In this document: piece by piece, positions 1-8,580 of the stretch
How the letters are laid out: each line of letters starts with the position of its first letter
How positions within the stretch are numbered: position 1 is the first letter of the stretch
Notes under the pieces: model-generated
The model's database searches: none
What the model saw: the letters and a program-made list of their open reading frames with translations, nothing else
What the model was told of the DNA's origin: nothing
Position numbers and translations under genes: made by a program
From: Bremerella alba
GTDB lineage: Bacteria; Planctomycetota; Planctomycetia; Pirellulales; Pirellulaceae
NCBI RefSeq assembly: GCF_013618625.1
Contig: NZ_JABRWO010000006.1
Span: 62,001-126,000 of the forward strand
DNA length: 64,000 bases
Direction of reading: 5' to 3'

Positions 1-1
1 C

Positions 2-856
2 GATCAGGGGCAGTGCACCGTTTGCCATTCGTCTTCGCGCACACAGCGCGTGCCGGGCGGGTTGGTGCGGTCGATGTTTGTCACCTCGAGTGGCATGCCG
101 CACTACGGTGCCGGGACATTCAACACAGATCAAACGAGTCCCCTTTCAGAGCGTTGGGGCGGATGGTACGTGACTGGAACGCACGGCGAGATGCGGCATA
201 TGGGAAACGTGGTCTCGAAAGATCGCTACAAGCCAGAAAGTATCGATCGTGAAGAAGGGGCGAACGTAACCGACCTGAGCGAGCTTTTCGCGGTCGACAA
301 GTACGTGACACCTCATAGCGATATTGTCGCGCTGATGGTTCTCGAACATCAGTTGCAGATGCAGAACTTCCTGGCCCTGGCCAGTCACGAGGCTCGCCGT
401 TCGGCCCATCACGACCAAGTGATGAACGAGGCCTTGGAGCGTCCCGACAACTACGTGAGCGACACCACCACACGCCGCGTTCAAAGCGCCGGCGACAAAG
501 TCGTGCGTCACATGTTGATGGTCGACGAGGCACCGCTGACTGACACCATCGCAGGAACCTCAGGCTTCGCCGCAGAGTTTCAAGCGAAAGGGATCAAGGA
601 TTCGCAGGGGCGTTCGCTACGTGATTTGGACTTGAAGACGCGGCTCTTTAAGTATCCGTGTAGCTACCTGATCTATTCGAAGACCTTGGATCAGCTTCCC
701 TTGAACATGCGGACACACATCGCCCAGCGGCTGCGGGAAGTTTTGGCTGGGGAAGACACTAGCGGCGATTTCGATCACCTCACTAGCGTCGACCGCCAGG
801 CAATTTCCGAGATCTTGCAGGAAACCAAGCCTGAATTGTGGAAGCTTGGCAAGTAG
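2..856 (+). CDS. Cytochrome c-type heme-binding protein, C-terminal part (5' end outside window)
   Basis: The reading frame is open from base 2, so the gene begins before the window; 284 codons are visible. Residues 5-9 of the visible part (bases 14-28) read CTVCH, a covalent heme c attachment motif, so this is probably a periplasmic or membrane-exposed cytochrome c-like protein. About 40 residues on there is a His-rich stretch (HGEMRHMGN), and later a helical region with many His and Met (EHQLQMQNFLALASHEARRSAHHDQVM) that could supply a distal heme ligand. I do not recognise the family beyond the CxxCH motif. Similar large CxxCH proteins of unknown role are common in planctomycetes. An internal ATG at base 50 would cut off the heme motif and is not the real start. 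Confidence 0.7.
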   Translation, partial: DQGQCTVCHSSSRTQRVPGGLVRSMFVTSSGMPHYGAGTFNTDQTSPLSERWGGWYVTGTHGEMRHMGNVVSKDRYKPESIDREEGANVTDLSELFAVDKYVTPHSDIVALMVLEHQLQMQNFLALASHEARRSAHHDQVMNEALERPDNYVSDTTTRRVQSAGDKVVRHMLMVDEAPLTDTIAGTSGFAAEFQAKGIKDSQGRSLRDLDLKTRLFKYPCSYLIYSKTLDQLPLNMRTHIAQRLREVLAGEDTSGDFDHLTSVDRQAISEILQETKPELWKLGK

Positions 857-859
857 CTC

Positions 860-1279
860 TTATCGTTGAGCCAAGTCAAAGGTGAACTCGTTGGGCCCGG
901 TCAAGGTTACATCGACGGGGATTCCTTGCGAGCCGACGGCATAGCGTTTAGGCACAATGTCTTTCGTCGCGTTGGCATCCATTAGCTGGAACTGCACACG
1001 ATGCTTGCCGGGCACGGCACCTGCGGAATTGGTCGGATAGTAAACCCGAAATTTTCCGTCGGCGTCACTCAGTCCGCGCGAGGCGCCGGCATCGGCCTCG
1101 GGCTGGAATAGGACTTGAATGTTCTGAAGCGGTGCTCCGTCCATCGTGACCACACCACTGACTTCGGCCAGATCCGGTCCGTCCGAAGACGAACCGAAAC
1201 AACCGATGGTGGTTGATGTGATCAGAGCGATCAGCAGCACTAAAAACGATCGATTTAAGTGAGATTGGAAAGGCTTCAT
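860..1279 (-). CDS. Small secreted lipoprotein, carboxypeptidase-regulatory/transthyretin-like fold
   Basis: This 139-residue protein has an N-terminal hydrophobic signal ending in a lipobox (TTIGC), so it should be lipidated and exported. The rest has the look of small planctomycete beta-sandwich lipoproteins: an opening strand VSGVVTMDGAPLQNIQVLFQP, a middle segment on design of a peptide loop (SDADGKFRVYYP) and a PGKHRVQF strand. I chose the ATG at 1279 because the signal peptide begins there; the longer version adds 16 polar residues. It lies directly downstream of a DUF1559 gene on the same strand, with the DUF1559 stop only 20 bases upstream of this start, so the two are probably co-transcribed. 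The same pairing recurs at 9486 and 31052. The function is unknown; a structural or cell-surface role is an inference. Confidence 0.75.
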   Translation of the reverse strand: MKPFQSHLNRSFLVLLIALITSTTIGCFGSSSDGPDLAEVSGVVTMDGAPLQNIQVLFQPEADAGASRGLSDADGKFRVYYPTNSAGAVPGKHRVQFQLMDANATKDIVPKRYAVGSQGIPVDVTLTGPNEFTFDLAQR

Positions 1280-1298
1280 CCGTTTGATCCCTGTGCAA

Positions 1299-2264
1299 TT
1301 AGTATTCGCCCAAAATTTCGCCGTCACCGATCCGAGTGAGATAACGAAGCGTATCGAGATTGGTGGTCTCGCTCAGGAAGTGAACCGAACCATCTCCGAA
1401 GATCGCATTGCATCCGCCGGGGTGATTGCTGCCGGGCGTCCAGGCATAGGGACGAGGATCTGGTGGTGAATGAGCCGTATTAATCCCACGCGACATTTGC
1501 AGCCAGAACGTATGCGTGTACGCACCCCAGAACGGACCATACGAGGCGGACTGCTTCTCCATAGGTGTTTCACACATCAGGATCGAACTGCTTAGGCCAT
1601 CGGTGATGTCGCGAAACTTAGCCGCGCCATTGTCGCCGAACGCCGGCCGCATTGACGATGAATTGCTCGACCCTTGCCAGTACAAACCGGTGCTGTAGTC
1701 GTTCCAATCGCTGGCAATAAAACCGTAGCTGGTCCGAGCGTAGTTCTCATTGTGATACCAATCCGTGGTGGCGGTGCCTAGATTGTCGTACGGATCGGAA
1801 GGACAGGCAAACAGGTCGATTCGGGCACCCTGTAGCACGGCCATGTTATTGGCTGCGTCGGTTGCATCAGGTGGCGTATCGCCATCGGCCGCCGAGCAAA
1901 GCCCCATCGGGAAGCGGAAGTCGAGCTGATCGTGCATCGCGCCTTGTTCTAGAAATGGCAAGATCAACAAGTGCCCCGTGATGTTACGAATGTTGTCCTT
2001 CAGTGTGGCTGGATAAGGAGAAGCGTCGCAGCCTTGGCAGGACGGGTTGAGGGTCGCTGGCGGCAGAACCAGATGCGTATCGTGATAGTTGTGCAGTGCC
2101 AGCCCAATTTGCTTCAATTGGTTTGTGCATTGCATTCGCCGGGCAGCCTCGCGGGCTTGTTGAACCGCCGGAAGCAGCAGTGCGATTAATACGCCAATTA
2201 TGGCGATCACGACCAGAAGTTCGACCAGCGTAAATCCTCGCTGAGTCTGAGGTTTGCGTTCCAT
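1299..2264 (-). CDS. DUF1559 domain protein, pre-pilin-like with H-X9-DG motif
   Basis: This 321-residue protein starts with a short basic leader, then the type IV pre-pilin cleavage and methylation motif (GFTLVELLVVIAIIGVLIALLL) followed by the planctomycete hallmark PAVQQAREAARRMQC. Near the C-terminus it has the H-X9-DG signature (HPGGCNAIFGDG). DUF1559 proteins are highly expanded in planctomycetes and are thought to be exported and processed like pseudopilins; their exact role is not established. The gene is followed by a small lipoprotein gene. It is one of three paralogues in this window, all on the minus strand. A possible sigma-70-type promoter lies about 150 bases upstream. Confidence 0.95.
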   Translation of the reverse strand: MERKPQTQRGFTLVELLVVIAIIGVLIALLLPAVQQAREAARRMQCTNQLKQIGLALHNYHDTHLVLPPATLNPSCQGCDASPYPATLKDNIRNITGHLLILPFLEQGAMHDQLDFRFPMGLCSAADGDTPPDATDAANNMAVLQGARIDLFACPSDPYDNLGTATTDWYHNENYARTSYGFIASDWNDYSTGLYWQGSSNSSSMRPAFGDNGAAKFRDITDGLSSSILMCETPMEKQSASYGPFWGAYTHTFWLQMSRGINTAHSPPDPRPYAWTPGSNHPGGCNAIFGDGSVHFLSETTNLDTLRYLTRIGDGEILGEY

Positions 2265-2696
2265 GTTGCCAATGGTCCTGTACGAATGTGATGAATGAGA
2301 CGATCAATAACGAGACCAGCACACTTCCCTTCGCCTAATTAAACTGAAGTGAGCAATGAGAAGTAGTGGTTCAACTAGGCACTTGCCATGCCAATGAGAG
2401 TTGACTATCGCGTCGAGATATAACGTGGCATCATTGTGTATGTCATAAGTATGGATTTTTTAATGGTTTATCGTAATATCCTCCCGAGTGGACGATTTTG
2501 TCCCACCGAAATGAGTGGCATCGAGGTTGCTTCGATTGCAGCACGGTCCTGTCGCGCAGTTGAGCAGCGTACGGTGGGAAATGTTAAGTAGGGATGAACG
2601 TACGCTCGTCGGTACGTTGTTTCCTTGGCGCATGCGAACCTTTTCCGGCCAAGCGGCATCCGAGGATCATCCCACTCCCGATCATGGATAGGCGAA
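2265..2696. other. Divergent intergenic region, about 430 bases
   Basis: This spacer separates the minus-strand DUF1559 gene from the plus-strand N-acetyltransferase. Apart from the possible promoter at 2417-2446 and an AT-rich patch around 2450-2480, I see no RNA gene, convincing ORF or strong hairpin. It should contain promoters for both flanking genes. Confidence 0.6.
2417..2446 (-). promoter_or_regulatory. Possible sigma-70-like promoter for the first DUF1559 gene
   Basis: Read on the minus strand, ATGACA (2446-2441) is separated by 18 bases from TATATC (2422-2417). These match the -35 and -10 consensus with one and two differences. The distance to the DUF1559 start is about 150 bases, so the leader would be long. 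It is a pattern match only. Confidence 0.3.
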
Positions 2697-3545
2697 ATGA
2701 AGATGGACCAAGCAGCACGCCCGGCGGAAAACGTTTCTGATTACGTCGACTTGAACGCCTATTTCCGACGGATTGGCTACGACGGGCCGCAAGAGCCGTC
2801 GTTGTCGGTGCTGCACGATATCGTGCATGCCCATGTGCTAAGCATTCCGTTTGAAAACCTCGATGTATTGTTGGGTCGACCGATTTGCTTGGATGCGGCC
2901 GCACTGCAAAAGAAGTTGGTGCACGATCGCCGCGGCGGCTATTGTTTCGAGCAGAACGGCTTGCTGCTGTTGGTGTTGGCAGCGATAGGGTTCGATGTCA
3001 TTGCGATCAGTGCGCGGGTCAAAATTGGTTACCCGCGCACAGAGATCACACCACGAACGCACCAGGTGTTGCGGATCGAAATAGAGGGAGAGTCCTGGCT
3101 GGCCGATGTGGGCGTGGGGGGCCTCAGCTCAACTGCGGCGCTGAAGTTAGAACTCGACAGCGAACAGAAGACACCGCACGAGACGCGGCGGATTGTGCGC
3201 GATGACGATCTCTATTTCCACCAGGCATTGCTGGCCGGCACATGGGAAGATGTCTGTCAGATGACGCTCGAGCCGATGCCGCCGATCGACCGCGAGGTGG
3301 CTAATTGGTATACGTCGACCCACCCCCAGTCGCGTTTCAAGAACCTGTTAATGGTCGCCAAGGCTGCACCCGAAGGAGTTCGGCTGACGATGCTAAACGA
3401 CGTGTTTTCGGTCCGGGATGCCAGCGGCACAGCCACCAAAACACCGATTCGCACCCAAGAAGAAATGCTCGACCTGCTGGCCGAGCATTTCAAAATGGAG
3501 CTTCAAGGGGACGATCGCTACGACCTACCCCTTTTGCGCGGTTAG
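2697..3545 (+). CDS. nat: Arylamine N-acetyltransferase
   Basis: This 282-residue protein is a typical-length member of the NAT family, which transfers acetyl from acetyl-CoA to aromatic amines and hydrazines. The catalytic triad is complete: Cys83 in RRGGYCFEQN, His122 in THQVL and Asp137 in WLADVGVGG. The N-terminal block (SIPFENLDVLLG) is also characteristic. The start at 2697 gives a standard N-terminus (DLNAYFRRIGY at about residue 18); an upstream in-frame ATG at 2625 would add 24 unrelated residues. It is transcribed alone, convergent with the SGNH hydrolase gene (11-base gap). The natural substrate cannot be read from sequence. Confidence 0.93.
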   Translation: MKMDQAARPAENVSDYVDLNAYFRRIGYDGPQEPSLSVLHDIVHAHVLSIPFENLDVLLGRPICLDAAALQKKLVHDRRGGYCFEQNGLLLLVLAAIGFDVIAISARVKIGYPRTEITPRTHQVLRIEIEGESWLADVGVGGLSSTAALKLELDSEQKTPHETRRIVRDDDLYFHQALLAGTWEDVCQMTLEPMPPIDREVANWYTSTHPQSRFKNLLMVAKAAPEGVRLTMLNDVFSVRDASGTATKTPIRTQEEMLDLLAEHFKMELQGDDRYDLPLLRG

Positions 3546-3555
3546 GACGTGGGGC

Positions 3556-4662
3556 TTAGTTCGAGCCGAGAGCTTTTTCTAGGACAGGCTTGAACGCCTC
3601 GGCTTGTCGCATGAAGCCTAGATCGCTGGCGTGCGAAGCGTCGGTGGCCCCTTCGGTATCTTTACCGTAGAGGTGATCGCCGGGGATGTAGTACAGGTTT
3701 TTGATGCCTGCGTCGGTTAGCTCTTGATAGGCTTTGGTTAGGGCGGCGTGGTTGGCCGTGTGATGCTGGTTTCTGGTCGGCAGAATCCAATCGTTCGTAT
3801 TGCGGCGGTCTTCAACCAAAATGATCGGTGTGTCAGGCTTGGCCGCACGAAGCTGTTTCACCAACGGCACGCAGCGCTGGGCGACATCCGGAGCACTCAT
3901 GTTCGGTAGGCAGTCGATCACGTAGGCGGCTGCGTCGACCTGAACCAGGTAATCGGCAACTTCCTCGTGCATTTTTCCGTTGCCCGAGAAGCCCAAGTTG
4001 GCGACGGGACGATCGAGCCAACGCCCGAGAATTGCAGTGTGAACCATGCCAGGGCGACTAGCACAGGCCCCGTGGGTGATGCTGGTGCCGTAAAACACAA
4101 TCGGTTTCTCGCGGGGTGCGAGGCCTTCAAACTTCGAGCCTTTCTTGACGCCGACCTTCAGCGTTTCAATGCCGTTATACAGGGGAAGATAAGCAGCGTA
4201 CTCGCGCTCGCCAGGGGCCAGGCCACTGATCCATTTGGTTTTCACGGTTTGGGAGGATGGCTTGGTGACGCTCACCCACTTCCACGTACCATCTTTATCA
4301 CGCGCGTAAAGATCGACGCCGCTGACGCCGGTGGCAGGCATGTGCGGCATCGCGATGCCACCGTCCTTCAGCTTGTAGTCGATCCACAGTTCGGTGGCGT
4401 CGGTCTTGAACCGGGCCATCATACCAGCACTGTCGCGGCTTAAGCTCCAAACGGCCGAGGTGACTTTACCTTCTGCGGATGCAGGCAAGCGATCGAACCA
4501 GCGGGAACGTTCTTGCTCGGGAAGGATTCGGCCTTCGACCCCCCACTGCGTAATATCGTGCCAGACAATACCGTCGTCGGTTTTGTCTTGTGCGACAAGC
4601 GTTTGAAACGAACTTAACGAGAGGATGGCGACAGCGCAAAGGAGTGTCGGGAGGGTTCTCAT
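3556..4662 (-). CDS. Secreted SGNH/GDSL-family hydrolase
   Basis: This 368-residue protein has an N-terminal signal peptide (hydrophobic residues 5-24). A beta-rich domain (about 30-180) precedes an SGNH hydrolase domain. Block I reads GTSIT with nucleophile Ser194, block III GFSGNG with Asn228, and block V D341-x-x-H344 (DASH), so the Ser-His-Asp machinery is present. Two-domain secreted SGNH proteins of this layout act as esterases or deacetylases on polysaccharides or secondary metabolites; the substrate here is unknown. I chose the ATG at 4662 because it starts the signal peptide. The gene has its own orientation group with the thioredoxin-like gene upstream, but 176 bases separate them. 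Confidence 0.88.
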   Translation of the reverse strand: MRTLPTLLCAVAILSLSSFQTLVAQDKTDDGIVWHDITQWGVEGRILPEQERSRWFDRLPASAEGKVTSAVWSLSRDSAGMMARFKTDATELWIDYKLKDGGIAMPHMPATGVSGVDLYARDKDGTWKWVSVTKPSSQTVKTKWISGLAPGEREYAAYLPLYNGIETLKVGVKKGSKFEGLAPREKPIVFYGTSITHGACASRPGMVHTAILGRWLDRPVANLGFSGNGKMHEEVADYLVQVDAAAYVIDCLPNMSAPDVAQRCVPLVKQLRAAKPDTPIILVEDRRNTNDWILPTRNQHHTANHAALTKAYQELTDAGIKNLYYIPGDHLYGKDTEGATDASHASDLGFMRQAEAFKPVLEKALGSN

Positions 4663-4783
4663 GGCGTGATTCCTGTGGCGGGATAAACTTGAAGTTCCTT
4701 CGACGTTAAATGGTCTGGTCGGAACAAGCAAGTAGGCAAACAAGCTTATCAGGCGGAGAAATCGCCAGCATGAATCGCCAAGC

Positions 4784-4810
4784 GGGCCATCCTTTCAAGC
4801 AAGATGGCCC
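4784..4810. terminator. Stem-loop downstream of the thioredoxin-like gene
   Basis: GGGCCATC (4784-4791) pairs perfectly with GATGGCCC (4803-4810) around an 11-base loop, 28 bases past the stop of the minus-strand gene at 4839. No clear T-run follows on either strand, so it may stabilise the 3' end rather than terminate by itself. Confidence 0.45.
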
Positions 4811-4838
4811 TTCGTTGACGATCTTAAGGGGGACTTCT

Positions 4839-5867
4839 TTACTGGACGGCGCTGATCGCCTTTTGGGCTTCCTGGCCGTAGTGCGTGTCGGAGTAACGGC
4901 TGACGACGCGACCCATCATCCTTTTCAGGGTGACCGGAGAATTGGCCTTCTGTTGGCCTTGGTCGTAAAGCTTCTTGGCCGTTAGCTCATCCTGAAAAGC
5001 TTCGTTTTCGTCCAGCTTGTCGACCAAGTCGCGGCAGGCGCGGCCTTGCGGAGTCGACTTGAAATCCGTGGCGACCATTTCCGCGAGTTCGTACCCTGCG
5101 ATCTGCTCGGGGATGGTTCCTTCGCGCGAGGTCTTGATCTTTTCGATTTGACGATTCAAGTAATTGGTGACGGTCGAGTTGAACTCATCGGCCAGTGATT
5201 CGTCCATTTTCTTGCGAAGCGAAATCAGCGAACGCTCGTCCAGCTTGGCACCGATTTCCGCAGGCCACAAAATTTCTCGCATCCGTGGCGACATTTCTGG
5301 GGTGAGGATCGAGAAGCTGCCACCCATGCCGGACTTCATGTCGCGGACAATCGAATACTCCTTCGTGCCGTCGTCCTTGGGATAAAAGCTGCCGGCCGAT
5401 CTTCGCCCGGTTTGTATGCCATCTTCGAATGTGGAATACATGAACAGTTCGCTTTGAAAGCCCATCCGCTGCACGATCGAAGGATCGTCGCCGTGGAAGA
5501 TGTTGGGCCCGACGAGATTACGTTCTAATGCGTAGCTGACCCCGCGCGAGGTTTCATCGGCATTGATCGCGAAGAGCACAACAGGCTCGTTACGAATCAT
5601 TTCATGAATTTGCGCAAAGAGTTCCGGCGACCAAACATTGCACTTGGGACACCACGATGCGTAGACCATGACGACCGGGGTTTTGTCGCCGATCGATGCC
5701 GGCGACGGCACCCTGCCTTGCCAGCGCACGCCGGCGAGTGCTTGATCGAGCGAAACGTTTTTGATGGGGACCATCTGCATGCCTGGGGCGGCAATTTGAC
5801 CCAAAGCCAGGGCAGGCAGCATAAGAACAGCAAGCGTGACGATCGTCACCATGGAAAAGCGATGCAT
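4839..5867 (-). CDS. Secreted thioredoxin-like protein
   Basis: This 342-residue protein has a signal peptide (residues 1-23, ending LALGQ). A thioredoxin-like domain follows, with the redox motif C73-P-K-C76 in VVMVYASWCPKCNVWSPE. The motif PK differs from thioredoxin's GP and resembles extracytoplasmic thiol-disulfide proteins. After about residue 190 the chain becomes charged and helical (DERSLISLRKKMDESLADEF) with no family I recognise. The start at 5867 is set by a good ribosome-binding site, GAGGAG about 10 bases upstream. It probably works outside the cytoplasm in disulfide handling or redox sensing. Confidence 0.82.
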   Translation of the reverse strand: MHRFSMVTIVTLAVLMLPALALGQIAAPGMQMVPIKNVSLDQALAGVRWQGRVPSPASIGDKTPVVMVYASWCPKCNVWSPELFAQIHEMIRNEPVVLFAINADETSRGVSYALERNLVGPNIFHGDDPSIVQRMGFQSELFMYSTFEDGIQTGRRSAGSFYPKDDGTKEYSIVRDMKSGMGGSFSILTPEMSPRMREILWPAEIGAKLDERSLISLRKKMDESLADEFNSTVTNYLNRQIEKIKTSREGTIPEQIAGYELAEMVATDFKSTPQGRACRDLVDKLDENEAFQDELTAKKLYDQGQQKANSPVTLKRMMGRVVSRYSDTHYGQEAQKAISAVQ

Positions 5868-6089
5868 GATAAGAGTCTCCTCAAACAATGGTATCGATGA
5901 TCTTCGATTGAAATCGTTTCAAACCCGTAAGTCAAGGTGTTTTGGTACCCCTCTGGATGGGTCTGGCGAAATTGCGCAAGTTTTACATATCGCAGCGACC
6001 TGATTTACAGTCACGCCGCGTTCTGACAAGCAGATTCATTCGCTAAGATATGCGGTTCGATAGTGCAATCTCAGCGAGGAGCAGCGGCG

Positions 6090-6941
6090 ATGACAACGCG
6101 AAATATGACCCAGGAAGAAGTCGTTCAACTGGTCGAATGGGCGGCTCAAGAGGGATGGAATCCTGGGCTTTGCGATGCCGAACGTTTTTGGGCGACCGAC
6201 CCGGAAGGTTTCATGGCCATCGATGTTGACGGGCAGATGGCCGGTGCCGGTTGCGCTTTCTATCATGGTCCCGAGTATGGTTTTATGGGGCTGTTTATCA
6301 TGCTGCCAGAGTTCCGCGGGCAAGGGCTGGGCCGCACCCTATGGTATGCCCGCCGCGACAAGCTTCGCTCTCGCCTATCGGCAGACGCGACCATCGGCAT
6401 GGATGCTGTCACGAACATGATTCCCTTTTATGCCGAAGGGGGATTCGAGGTCTTTGCCCGGCACTGCCGCTTCACGCTTTCAGCGGAGAACGTATCGGTG
6501 CCAGAGAACCCTGCGGTGGTTCGTTTGACTGAGCCCGATCTGGCGGAAGTTCGCGCGCTTGACCGACGTGGCTTCCCATGCGAGCGAGAGAAATACCTGG
6601 GTGCCTGGACGACGCAGCCCAATGCCTATTGGCTTGGGCTGCCGGGAAACAACGGCCTGGAAGGTTACAGCGTTATGCGGTTATGCCGATCCGGCTGGAA
6701 GGTTGGTCCTCTGATGGCGGCGGGGAAAGATCAGGCCCGGCAGTTGCTTCTGGCCTGTATCGCTCGGGCAGAGCGCGGCCCGGTGTTTATCGACGTGCCG
6801 GACAACAACCCAGCGGCGTGGAGTCTGTGCGAAGAGTTCAACATGGAGCAAGTCTTCGAGTGTACCCGCATGTACTTCGGGCCAGCCCCTGAGCTTGATC
6901 ATGCGTGGATCTACGGCGTGACGAGCCTGGAAGCGGGCTAG
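6090..6941 (+). CDS. GNAT acetyltransferase with C-terminal second domain
   Basis: This 283-residue protein has an N-terminal GNAT domain (about 1-140) with the acetyl-CoA-binding loop R76-G-Q-G-L-G81. A second, related domain (about 150-283) matches the layout of acetyltransferases with a C-terminal Acetyltransf_18-type domain (GPLMAAGKDQARQLLLACIARA, VFIDVPDNNPAAWSLCEEF). The start at 6090 has GAGGAG 8 bases upstream, whereas the ATG at 6063 has none. These proteins acetylate small molecules or amino groups, but the acceptor is unknown. It converges on the HExxH gene at 7013, with a strong hairpin between them. Confidence 0.85.
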   Translation: MTTRNMTQEEVVQLVEWAAQEGWNPGLCDAERFWATDPEGFMAIDVDGQMAGAGCAFYHGPEYGFMGLFIMLPEFRGQGLGRTLWYARRDKLRSRLSADATIGMDAVTNMIPFYAEGGFEVFARHCRFTLSAENVSVPENPAVVRLTEPDLAEVRALDRRGFPCEREKYLGAWTTQPNAYWLGLPGNNGLEGYSVMRLCRSGWKVGPLMAAGKDQARQLLLACIARAERGPVFIDVPDNNPAAWSLCEEFNMEQVFECTRMYFGPAPELDHAWIYGVTSLEAG

Positions 6942-6951
6942 CGATCACTTA

Positions 6952-6980
6952 ATCATCCGCGCTACCAAAGCGCGGATGAT
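6952..6980. terminator. Perfect 12-bp hairpin between convergent genes
   Basis: ATCATCCGCGCT (6952-6963) pairs perfectly with AGCGCGGATGAT (6969-6980) around a 5-base loop. It sits 11 bases past the stop of the GNAT gene and 33 bases past the stop of the opposing gene. It could serve both strands as a terminator or 3'-end stabiliser, though T-runs are poor. Confidence 0.6.
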
Positions 6981-7012
6981 CGGATTGCTAAGCAGGCTTT
7001 GCCGGGCAGGCG

Positions 7013-7603
7013 TTAGTCGATGCCGTCCCGACGCTCCTTGATGTACATGTCTTCGTAACCCTCTCTGCCGTGGTACTTGGAACCGGCTTCGGCGAGCATC
7101 GAGTGGCACTTCTTCTTGAAGTCTCGCTTGTCGCCGTTCGCGAAATGCTTGGCGGCTGTGTTGAAGCTTTGCATTGCACCTCCTTCGAGAAAGGAGTTTT
7201 TGTAATGCAGGAACAGGGCCTGAGCGAAATGTGCGTCGGCTTCCATTTCCTGCAACGTCATTCTCCATTTCTTCAAGTCCTGAATCATGTGGGTCGCTTC
7301 GTGGGCGATCGTGCTCCATTGCTGCGGAGTGCTGAGGCCTTCGGTCGCGGGTGTCAGGTACAGGCAATTCGACTTGAGGTTGTAAAACGCCTTGGCCCCG
7401 GGGATTTTGCCTTCGGCGACGTAGACGCGGATCTTCTTGCTGGCGATCTTCTGCCCGATTTCCTCGTAATGCTTGTGCTTGTAGCCAACGACATTTGGCA
7501 AATGCACCCGAGGGAATTTGAACTTCTTTAGAATGGAGTCGTGCTGTAAAAAGTTGGCGATCTGAGTGATCTTCCCTTGCGGTAATGCGGTGCTTGAAGA
7601 CAT
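7013..7603 (-). CDS. Putative zincin-like protein with HExxH motif
   Basis: This 196-residue protein has no signal peptide. It contains H101-E-A-T-H105 inside IAHEATHMIQD, the zinc-binding and catalytic helix of gluzincin-type metallopeptidases. About 16 residues later comes EMEADAHFA, which could provide the third metal ligand (Glu121 or Asp123). The layout resembles small phage or bacterial HExxH proteins with a downstream ExxxD. I do not recognise a named family. The start at 7603 is preceded by GAGG; the longer open frame to 7666 is not needed. Peptidase activity is an inference from the motif alone. Confidence 0.7.
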   Translation of the reverse strand: MSSSTALPQGKITQIANFLQHDSILKKFKFPRVHLPNVVGYKHKHYEEIGQKIASKKIRVYVAEGKIPGAKAFYNLKSNCLYLTPATEGLSTPQQWSTIAHEATHMIQDLKKWRMTLQEMEADAHFAQALFLHYKNSFLEGGAMQSFNTAAKHFANGDKRDFKKKCHSMLAEAGSKYHGREGYEDMYIKERRDGID

Positions 7604-7867
7604 GGTAACCTCTTCGAAGGATTGTTCCTGAAATGATGCCGCTGCCAGGCGACTGGGATCGCACATGCGGCTGTCTGGGATGTAAATGGCGAGTTTCGAG
7701 AAAACCTTTCAGAGAATTTTGCTCAAAGTTTGCCGATAGGTGGGGGGGAATGGCAGGCAGGCGAGTCGCAGAGATTAACGCGAGAAAAAGAAAACGGTCG
7801 CCCTGAAAAAGTCCAAATTACGCGAAATGGTTAGTGGGGACTTACGACCAGTGGAGAGACAAGCAAG

Positions 7868-8536
7868 ATGGAAACACCAAAACAGCAAATGAAAGACAGC
7901 GGTCAGCCGGTTATCCTGATCCACGGCCTGACCGGCAACCGGTGGGTGTTGCGGCCGCTCGCCCGGTTTTTGACGCAGCAGGACTATCAACCGACACGGT
8001 GGTGTTACCGCAGCGTGGGCAACAGCGTCATGAGCCATGCCCAGCGGTTGAAGGGGTTTCTGGAACGCGAAGCGGACTCTGCGGAGCCGCTGCACTTCGT
8101 CACGCATAGCATGGGCGGCATCATCCTGCGGGCCGTGCTGTCCGAAATGAATTGGCGGCGACCGGGAAGACTCGTCATGCTCGCCCCGCCCAATCATGGT
8201 TCGCGGGTCGCTGCGTTGGCTTCGCGATGCCTGCACTACCTCTGCCCTGCTTTGTCAGACATTTCGACCTCGCCAGGTAGCTTGGTGCACCGCCTACCGA
8301 TGGTACCTTCGTTGGAAACAGGCGTCATTGCCGCAACGCAAGATATGCTGGTGCATCTCGAGAGTACTTCGATCGCCAACCAGGCCGATCACGTGCTTGT
8401 TTCGTGTGGGCACAATCGCATTTTGTATCACCGGGGAGCACGGCAGGAAGTGTTGCACTTCTTAAACAAGGGTCGCTTTACCGAGGGGGCCCGCCGTGTG
8501 GCCGCAACCGCTTCGCCGCAGCGGCTTATGGTATGA
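7868..8536 (+). CDS. Alpha/beta hydrolase, lipase-like
   Basis: This 222-residue cytoplasmic-looking protein has the core of a lipase/esterase. The oxyanion motif VILIHGLTG is at residues 15-23, and the nucleophile elbow T-H-S81-M-G-G follows. APPNHGS at about 105 is typical of triacylglycerol lipase-like proteins such as the EstA/LipA-type family. A catalytic His could be in VSCGHNRILYH. The start at 7868 has GGAGAG upstream. Its stop (TGA 8534-8536) overlaps an ATG at 8533 in the frame of the next gene, suggesting possible translational coupling. The substrate is not predictable. Confidence 0.83.
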   Translation: METPKQQMKDSGQPVILIHGLTGNRWVLRPLARFLTQQDYQPTRWCYRSVGNSVMSHAQRLKGFLEREADSAEPLHFVTHSMGGIILRAVLSEMNWRRPGRLVMLAPPNHGSRVAALASRCLHYLCPALSDISTSPGSLVHRLPMVPSLETGVIAATQDMLVHLESTSIANQADHVLVSCGHNRILYHRGARQEVLHFLNKGRFTEGARRVAATASPQRLMV

Positions 8537-8580
8537 TGGCAGATATCGATTTTCCTTCTGCCTCGAGACCACGACCTTCT

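Noticed and set aside
2401-2426. TTGACT followed by TATAAC as a plus-strand promoter
   Set aside because: The spacing is 12 bases, too short for a sigma-70 promoter.
6945-7664. A 239-codon minus-strand frame rich in Arg and Gln overlapping the HExxH gene
   Set aside because: Its composition is typical of an out-of-frame reading of a high-GC gene; the overlapping frame has a ribosome site and a recognisable motif.
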